Shown piece by piece: positions 59,349 through 64,000 of a stretch of 64,000 nt of DNA. The notes beneath the pieces were generated by a model, which saw only the letters and a list, made by a program, of their open reading frames with translations, was not told the DNA's origin and searched no databases. Each line of letters begins with the position of its first letter. The stretch's first letter is position 1. A program made the translations under genes and the position numbers. This DNA is from an uncultured Oscillospiraceae bacterium (lineage in GTDB: Bacteria; Bacillota; Clostridia; Oscillospirales; Oscillospiraceae): contig CALWXJ010000054.1 in the NCBI GenBank assembly GCA_944385475.1, positions 1 through 64,000 of the forward strand. The letters run 5' to 3'.

Positions 59349-59815
59349 ATACCCTCCTCTCCCAGTTCCAATCTTAGAAGTTCCAGCGCTCTGCGCTGCC
59401 GGGTCGCTACTGTGCCCTGAGGGAGTCCCAGGCTCCGGGCCGTTTCCGCCTGGGTATAACCAGCGAAAAACCGCAAAATAACAATGGACCGCAGCTCCTC
59501 CGGAAGGCGTTGCACTGCCTCCTTCAGCGGCAGATGATCATATACATCGGGACCGGCAATATCTGCGGCAGGAGCTTCCTCCGCCCACCGTCTCTGCCGG
59601 CGCAGTTCTTTTAAACAGGTGTTAATGGTAATCCGTGTAAGCCAGGTCTCAAAATACTCCGGCTGCCGTAAGGTCTTCAGATTCCGCAGAGCCTGGTACA
59701 CAGATTCGTCTACCGCTTCCAGCGCATCTGCCTGGCTGTCCAGATATCCCAGCGCCGTTCGGTACAGCTTTACCCGGTATGCCTCTACGCGGTCTACAAA
59801 CTCCTGGTGATCCAC
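59345..59815 (-). CDS. ECF-type RNA polymerase sigma factor
   Basis: A 156-aa sigma factor with region 2 (LYRTALGYLDSQADALEAVDESVYQALRN-type sequence, residues about 18-50, and YFETWLTRITINTCL) and region 4 (LPEELRSIVILRFFAGYTQAETA helix-turn-helix). GTG at 59815 is preferred: GGGAGGG is 6 bases upstream; the frame is open to 59908, but the extra residues are not family-like. It is coupled to a DUF4179 anti-sigma. Such pairs usually auto-regulate. Confidence 0.9.
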   Translation of the reverse strand: MDHQEFVDRVEAYRVKLYRTALGYLDSQADALEAVDESVYQALRNLKTLRQPEYFETWLTRITINTCLKELRRQRRWAEEAPAADIAGPDVYDHLPLKEAVQRLPEELRSIVILRFFAGYTQAETARSLGLPQGTVATRQRRALELLRLELGEEGI

Positions 59816-59885
59816 AGTCGCTCCCTCCCTTCTCACCTCTTTGATAGATTGGGGTGTCATTTTGTTTTCAGCATGAAAAATTTTT

Positions 59886-59925
59886 GAAAGCAAAGACAGC
59901 CGGCGCATTCCTGCGCCGGCTGTCT
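59886..59925 (-). terminator. Probable terminator after xerD
   Basis: A 14-bp stem AGACAGCCGGCGCA / TGCGCCGGCTGTCT with a 4-base loop; the minus-strand T-tract is interrupted (TTTGCTTTC). Confidence 0.75.
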
Positions 59926-59952
59926 CTTTTCAAAATAAGTACGCTCCACTCT

Positions 59953-60837
59953 TTAGGCTCTGGGATGCGCCTTTTGATACACGTCTTTCAGCTGCCGCTG
60001 CATCACGTGCGTATAAATCTGCGTGGAGGATATGTCCGCATGGCCCAGCATTTCCTGGATGCTCCGCAAATCCGCTCCGTTTTCCAGCAGATGAACGGCA
60101 AAGGAGTGGCGCAGCGTATGGGGCGTAATATCCTTTTGGATCCCTGCCATCTCCTGATAGTGCTTGATGATCTTCCAAAAGCCCTGTCGGCTCATCCGCT
60201 CGCCGTTCATGTTGACAAAGAGCGCCGTCTCCTCTCCGTCGGCGATCAGCTGGGGGCGGATGTTCTTTACATAGTCCTGCAGCGCTTTTACTGCGCCGTG
60301 ATACAGCGGGATCATGCGCTTTTTCCCCCGGTTTTCGCATCGAATAAAGCCGGCGGAGAGATTCAGATCGTCCAAATTCAGCGCAATGAGCTCACTTACC
60401 CGAATACCCGTGGCATAGAGAAGTTCCAGCATGGCGTGGTCCCGATACCCCTTGGCATCCACGCATTTGGGCTGCTCCAAAAAGAGCTCCACCTCTTTTG
60501 CCGTCAGAATCTGCGGATATTTCCGCTCATTCTTTGCGGCCGTAATGCCTTTTGCAGGACTGACCCGGATCTCACCAGTGAGCAGGAGAAAATTATAAAA
60601 GGACTTAATGGCCGCCAAAAACCGGGTGACGGAAGACGCGGACTTCCCGTGAGAGAGCATGTACTCCATATACCCCCGCACCATATCAGGCTTCACGTCT
60701 TTTAAATCACAGCCGTCGCGCTGTACAAGGTAAGTTTGAAATTGGCTGACATCCCGTAGGTAGGAACTAACGGTATTTTCGGAGGCATGTTTTCCCTCTT
60801 TCAAATATTTTTCATACTCCGCAATTTCATTGCTCAC
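59953..60837 (-). CDS. xerD: Site-specific tyrosine recombinase XerD
   Basis: A 294-aa recombinase, the standard XerD length. It resolves chromosome dimers at dif with XerC. Catalytic residues: Arg in ATGIRVSELIAL, His-x-x-Arg in TPHTLRHSFAVHLLENGADL, and His and Tyr in LGHADISSTQIYTH. It starts at GTG after a GGGGG-rich site and follows spoIIM by 24 bp, the same neighbourhood as in B. subtilis. Confidence 0.95.
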   Translation of the reverse strand: MSNEIAEYEKYLKEGKHASENTVSSYLRDVSQFQTYLVQRDGCDLKDVKPDMVRGYMEYMLSHGKSASSVTRFLAAIKSFYNFLLLTGEIRVSPAKGITAAKNERKYPQILTAKEVELFLEQPKCVDAKGYRDHAMLELLYATGIRVSELIALNLDDLNLSAGFIRCENRGKKRMIPLYHGAVKALQDYVKNIRPQLIADGEETALFVNMNGERMSRQGFWKIIKHYQEMAGIQKDITPHTLRHSFAVHLLENGADLRSIQEMLGHADISSTQIYTHVMQRQLKDVYQKAHPRA

Positions 60838-60861
60838 CGTAATTCCCCCTCTCCCTTTCGT

Positions 60862-61482
60862 CTATAAGATCTGCTCCAACAATCCCCGGATAAAGTATGG
60901 TGACACCCACAGATCCAAAATCATTGCCGCGCACAAAAAGAACACCATCCACACAGCCTTGCGCCAACCCCCAGCTGATACGGCGCTCCAGCGCCCCCGC
61001 CCCTGAGACGCCCGCGCCAGGGACACCGCACTTCTCCAGGCGGAGGAGGCCATCCAAAAATAGCACGGAAGCGTGGCCAGGCAGCGGATACCCATCACAC
61101 CCACGGCTAAAAAAACACCCTGCAGTCCAAAAGCTGCTGTAAAGCAGCAGACAGAAAAAGAGAGAAAAAAGCCAAATGCCACGGAAAGAAACGGCAGCAA
61201 TAGAACACCGATAGCGGAAAACCCCAGCAAAAAAGCCGCTAAGGGATAGCGAAGATACAACCAAAGCCCAGTAAAGATCCCCTCTGCACCAAAAGGCTCC
61301 TCCTGAAGCCGCAAATATCCTGAAAGATAGGTCTCGATCTCTCCGCAGGTCTGTTCAGAAATCAGCCCGGAGAGGACCTGTCCCAAAACAATGCCAACGA
61401 AAAAAAAGGCTGCCAAACAAACCAGCCCCGGTAAAAGAACCACCGACCGCGATGGTCCGATTGTATGATTTCTTCGTGTCAA
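60862..61482 (-). CDS. spoIIM: Stage II sporulation protein M
   Basis: A 206-aa membrane protein with about five hydrophobic segments. SpoIIM is part of the DMP complex that drives septal peptidoglycan degradation and engulfment. Hydrophobic core features include LRYPLAAFLLGFSAIGVLLLPFLS and the final MILDLWVSPYFIRGLLEQIL-type helix (positions about 185-206). TTG start with AGGTGAGG 4 bases upstream. Both SigA-like and SigE-like promoter boxes lie upstream, and xerD follows. Confidence 0.88.
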   Translation of the reverse strand: MTRRNHTIGPSRSVVLLPGLVCLAAFFFVGIVLGQVLSGLISEQTCGEIETYLSGYLRLQEEPFGAEGIFTGLWLYLRYPLAAFLLGFSAIGVLLLPFLSVAFGFFLSFSVCCFTAAFGLQGVFLAVGVMGIRCLATLPCYFWMASSAWRSAVSLARASQGRGRWSAVSAGGWRKAVWMVFFLCAAMILDLWVSPYFIRGLLEQIL

Positions 61483-61500
61483 GCCGCCTCACCTCGCTCC

Positions 61501-61529
61501 ATCCTATGCCCCCTGAGGAGGGGATATGA
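61501..61529 (-). promoter_or_regulatory. SigE-like promoter for spoIIM-xerD
   Basis: On the minus strand TCATATC (61529-61523), 14 bp, CATAGGAT (61508-61501). The -35 matches the consensus at 6 of 7 and the -10 at 6 of 8. It lies about 18 bases before the TTG. spoIIM is SigE-dependent in B. subtilis. Confidence 0.62.
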
Positions 61530-61569
61530 AGAAAGGAAAGCAGAATTTCACGTAAACCACTCTTTATCA

Positions 61570-61598
61570 AATATAGTGCAAAACAAGAGATTTCACAA
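61570..61598 (-). promoter_or_regulatory. SigA-type promoter for spoIIM-xerD
   Basis: On the minus strand TTGTGA (61598-61593), 17 bp, TATATT (61575-61570). It could supply vegetative xerD. A tandem repeat AAATCTCTTG overlaps its -35. Confidence 0.55.
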
Positions 61599-61640
61599 GA
61601 GATTTGCAGGAAATTCCTGTTTTTTGTCAGTTATGTCCAA

Positions 61641-61668
61641 GTTTTATGTAAATTGCATTATGTAAACT
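61641..61668 (+). other. dif-like Xer recombination site candidate
   Basis: A 28-bp layout: left arm GTTTTATGTAA, centre ATTGCA, right arm TTATGTAAACT. The right arm is identical to the XerD-binding arm of B. subtilis dif. The left arm matches the inverted right arm at 7 of 11 positions but only 5 of 11 of the Bacillus XerC arm. An 8-bp inverted repeat AGTTTTAT / ATAAAACT brackets it. Confidence 0.4.
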
Positions 61669-61701
61669 TATAAAACTGTTGAAGGTGTGGGAGGAAATCC
61701 G

Positions 61702-61756
61702 AAAATCAAAATAGCACATATAGAGCATCGCCATCACCCCAATGCCCCATATGTGC
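61702..61756 (-). terminator. Probable terminator after TIGR04086
   Basis: GCACATAT / ATATGTGC outer stem (61714-61721, 61749-61756) with an inner GCAT/ATGC pair; T-rich on the minus strand (ATTTTGATTTTC), and T5 also on the plus strand. Confidence 0.6.
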
Positions 61757-61840
61757 CTTTTTGCTTGTGCCCCTCCTCCTCCTGCAGCTCCGCAGACATG
61801 CAGGGGCAAAATTTTGCTGTTTTTTAATTTTTGTGAAAAA

Positions 61841-62257
61841 TCACAAACGCCGTCCCCGGTGTGTGGCGTGGATCTTTTTGTTCTTTTTGCTGCCGCCGGC
61901 CATTGCCGCCAGCACACCTGCCGCCAAGATCAGCACAGCCAGGATCCCATTGCGTCCATTCCATTGCACACATTGCCAGATACCAGCTCCTGCCGCAAAA
62001 AGAACTATGAGCATTCCGCCTGCCACTGCCAGGGCGGCAGGCAGTCTCCCCCAGGGAGATTGGTATGCTCCCCACCAACTTCCCATAAATGATGCCACTA
62101 CCGCAGAAATAGCCACAGCTGGAAACCACCCATTTTCCGGGAGAATATCCTGTACTGCCAGCAAGGCGATGAGCATCAGGCAAAGCACATAGATTCCTAA
62201 AGACAACAGGACCCCCTGGCCGCAGCGAACTGCGGGTTGCTTTTTCCCTTTCGACAT
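61841..62257 (-). CDS. TIGR04086 family membrane protein
   Basis: A 138-aa integral membrane protein with four hydrophobic segments (about 12-35, 43-62, 70-90 and 97-118) and a basic C-terminus. This length and its place downstream of tgt-yajC match the TIGR04086/YrzE-like family of Firmicutes. No function is known. GGGGAGG lies 7 bases before the ATG, and a weak hairpin (TTGAATATGC / GCATGTTCAA) precedes that. Confidence 0.78.
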   Translation of the reverse strand: MSKGKKQPAVRCGQGVLLSLGIYVLCLMLIALLAVQDILPENGWFPAVAISAVVASFMGSWWGAYQSPWGRLPAALAVAGGMLIVLFAAGAGIWQCVQWNGRNGILAVLILAAGVLAAMAGGSKKNKKIHATHRGRRL

Positions 62258-62329
62258 AAAAAAACCTCCCCTTGAACATGCCTGTCACAGCATATTCAAA
62301 GAGAGGCAGGATTTATGAACGCAAACGCA

Positions 62330-62680
62330 TTACTGGTCGTCTTTTTTCTCAGAGCTCTCCCCATCAGAAGGCTCGTCCTTCTTCTTTTTCTTCTCAGCAG
62401 CAGGCTGTTCGCTGGACTGAACGCCTGTAGTAGAGACAGCCCATTTTGTAAATTCCACGCGGACGCGGTCTTCGCTGGTCTCGATCACAATGGTATTGTC
62501 CTTTACCGCGACAATTTTTCCCACAATGCCGCCAATGGTTGTGATAACATCACCCTTTTTCAAGCTGTTGCGCATTTCTTCCGCCTTTTTTTTGCGCTTG
62601 CTCTCCGGGCGAATCATCAGAAAATACATCGCCACCACCAGGATGGCCAGCATCAAGATGGTAGAAGTCCCTTGATCCAT
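62330..62680 (-). CDS. yajC: Preprotein translocase accessory subunit YajC
   Basis: A 116-aa YajC with a single N-terminal membrane helix (residues about 8-23, MLAILVVAMYFLMIRPESKR) and the conserved cytosolic core MRNSLKKGDVITTIGGIVGKIVAVKDN. A Lys/Glu/Asp-rich tail follows (residues about 85-116). It associates with SecDF. It lies between tgt and TIGR04086 as in many Clostridia. Confidence 0.95.
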   Translation of the reverse strand: MDQGTSTILMLAILVVAMYFLMIRPESKRKKKAEEMRNSLKKGDVITTIGGIVGKIVAVKDNTIVIETSEDRVRVEFTKWAVSTTGVQSSEQPAAEKKKKKDEPSDGESSEKKDDQ

Positions 62681-62781
62681 ACTGTGAAAACTCCTTTATC
62701 AAGAATTCAGAACACTGCCATTATACCAAACCCCAGCACTTTTGCAAGGATTTTCTGAGAAAAAATCCCATCTTTTACCCC

Positions 62782-63915
62782 TCAGGCCCGCTTTTCCAGC
62801 ATACCGCTGTACCGGCTGCGGAATTGCGCAAATGTCCCGTTTTCAATGGCCTTTCGAATATGAGCCATCAGCTCGTTGTAAAAATAAAGGTTATGCAGCA
62901 CCGCCAGCCGCAGCGCCAGCACCTCGTCAGCCTTAAAAAGATGGCGAAGATACGCCCGGGAATAATTGCGGCAGACCGGACAGCCGCAGCTTTCACTGAT
63001 GGGTCTGGAATCTGTCTGGTATTTTTCGTTGAGGATGTTGACAGTCCCCTCCCAGGTAAAGAGTTTGCCGTGGCGGCCATTGCGGGAGGGCATCACACAG
63101 TCGAAAAAGTCCACGCCCCGCCAAACTGCCTCAATGATATTGCTGGGTGTGCCAACGCCCATGAGATAGCGGGGCTTGTCCTTGGGCATGTGAGGTTCCA
63201 CTGCGTCAATGACCTCATACATCACCTCCGCCGGCTCTCCCACCGCAAGACCACCGATGGCATAGCCGTCACAGTTTAGCTTTGCAATCTCATCCATGTG
63301 CCACACCCGCAGATCAAGAAACGTCGCTCCCTGGTTGATCCCAAAAAGCATCTGCTGGGGATTTACCGTATCTGGCAGTGCATTCAACCGCTCATGCTCT
63401 GCCTTGCACCGTTCCAACCAGCGAGCCGTGCGCTGGCAGCTGGCCTTTGCATATTCATATGTCGCCGGATTCTCCACACACTCGTCAAATGCCATGGCAA
63501 TATCACTGCCCAGGTTGGACTGAATGCGCATAGATTCCTCCGGTCCCATAAAGATCTTGTGTCCATCAATATGGGAGTTGAAGGTGACTCCCTCTTCCCT
63601 GATCTTGCGCAAGGAGGCCAGGGAAAACACCTGGAACCCGCCGGAATCCGTGAGGATAGGGCCGTCCCAGTGCATAAATTTGTGGAGTCCGCCCATCTGA
63701 CGGACGATATGGTCACCGGGCCGCAAATGCAGGTGATAGGTGTTGGAAAGTTCGATCTGGCAGCCCACTTCCTTCAGGTCCTGGGCGCTGACGCCGCCCT
63801 TGATGGCCGCCTGCGTGCCTACATTCATAAATACCGGCGTTTGCACCATGCCGCCGTGGGCACAGGAAAACTGGCCGCGCCGGGCACGGCCCTCTTGTGT
63901 AAGAATCTGAAACAT
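62782..63915 (-). CDS. tgt: tRNA-guanine transglycosylase
   Basis: A 377-aa queuosine-pathway enzyme that swaps G34 for preQ1. Active-site motifs: LTDSGGFQVFSL, FDECVENPAT, GGLAVGE and MGVGTPSNI. The zinc site is CGCPVCRNYSRAYLRH. ATG at 63915 follows AGAGGAT; the frame stays open to 63990 but without a ribosome site. The upstream gene (queA would be usual) lies outside the window. Confidence 0.97.
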   Translation of the reverse strand: MFQILTQEGRARRGQFSCAHGGMVQTPVFMNVGTQAAIKGGVSAQDLKEVGCQIELSNTYHLHLRPGDHIVRQMGGLHKFMHWDGPILTDSGGFQVFSLASLRKIREEGVTFNSHIDGHKIFMGPEESMRIQSNLGSDIAMAFDECVENPATYEYAKASCQRTARWLERCKAEHERLNALPDTVNPQQMLFGINQGATFLDLRVWHMDEIAKLNCDGYAIGGLAVGEPAEVMYEVIDAVEPHMPKDKPRYLMGVGTPSNIIEAVWRGVDFFDCVMPSRNGRHGKLFTWEGTVNILNEKYQTDSRPISESCGCPVCRNYSRAYLRHLFKADEVLALRLAVLHNLYFYNELMAHIRKAIENGTFAQFRSRYSGMLEKRA

Positions 63916-64000
63916 CAAGATCCTCTCTCTTATTTTAATTTTAAATTTTCGCCGTTCCGCCCCGCACAGTTTGCGTGCAGATAACCGCAAAGTGACTCAG

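Larger units (their letters stand above)
61483..61840. other. Intergenic region spoIIM / TIGR04086
   Basis: About 360 bases without a credible gene. From right to left it holds the TIGR04086 terminator (61702-61756), three TTATGT repeats including a dif-like site (61631-61668), a tandem CAAGAGATTT repeat (61584-61593, 61596-61605) overlapping a SigA-type promoter, and a SigE-like promoter next to spoIIM. Confidence 0.6.

Noticed and set aside
58020..59420. A long plus-strand frame opposite the DUF4179 gene
   Set aside because: Composition is that of an antisense shadow; the minus-strand gene has membrane helix, family motifs and coupling to the sigma gene.
61627..61917. A 96-codon minus-strand frame near TIGR04086
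   Set aside because: It overlaps the TIGR04086 C-terminus in another frame and runs across a terminator into repeats; no ribosome site.

Overview
The window reads as chromosomal core sequence of an endospore-forming, mid-GC member of the class Clostridia, most like the gut Oscillospiraceae (Flavonifractor, Pseudoflavonifractor or Lawsonibacter type). The placement is an inference from gene content and order: an IspH-ribosomal protein S1 fusion, cmk-plsC-ispH/rpsA order, a PPi-type phosphofructokinase, DUF5685 and DnaJ neighbours, SPOCS/LysM, CotJ, SpoIVA, SpoVM, SpoIIM, CwlD, YunB and SigH, plus frequent TTG and GTG starts behind strong Shine-Dalgarno (SD) sequences. No insertion sequence, prophage, CRISPR array or tRNA was seen.

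Layout. 1-25 kb, all plus strand: an RpiR regulator and a flavoprotein, cmk, plsC, ispH-rpsA; ispD-ispF; a DUF3343 protein with a class V aminotransferase; cdaA-cdaR (c-di-AMP); RseC-like, DUF5685 and J-domain proteins; then the Firmicute block yicC-remA-gmk-rpoZ-priA-def-fmt-metallopeptidase-rsmB-rlmN-prpC-prkC-rsgA. 25.4-27.3 kb: two mini-genes (one is SpoVM, 24 codons) and a SPOCS-LysM spore protein. 27.3-29.8 kb, minus: an amino-acid ABC transporter whose binding protein has its two sequence halves in swapped order. 30-39.6 kb, mixed: spoIVA, ogt, coaX, divergent pfp/fba, an amidase-domain protein, an SLH-GH18 protein and a cation/proton antiporter. 39.6-64 kb, mostly minus: xerC-like, cwlD-radA, cotJ (plus strand), murD-yunB-ligA-yaaA, rnpB (plus strand), trmK-nif3-yebC, DUF1858, sigH and a zinc ribbon, ruvC-ruvA-DUF6054-ruvB-glmM, an ECF sigma with DUF4179, spoIIM-xerD, and tgt-yajC-TIGR04086.

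How it fits together. Vegetative functions (translation, isoprenoids, cell wall, DNA repair) interleave with sporulation genes. Several sporulation genes have upstream boxes resembling the mother-cell SigE promoter (ATA-type -35, about 14-15 bp, CATA-type -10). Three of them sit directly ahead of DNA-metabolism genes (cwlD-radA, yunB-ligA, spoIIM-xerD). The least ordinary observations are the circularly permuted binding protein, an internal ribosome-binding site in the IspH-S1 fusion, a terminator-bearing leader before fba, a CotJA-CotJB fusion, a probably leaderless sigH mRNA, and a dif-like site upstream of spoIIM-xerD.
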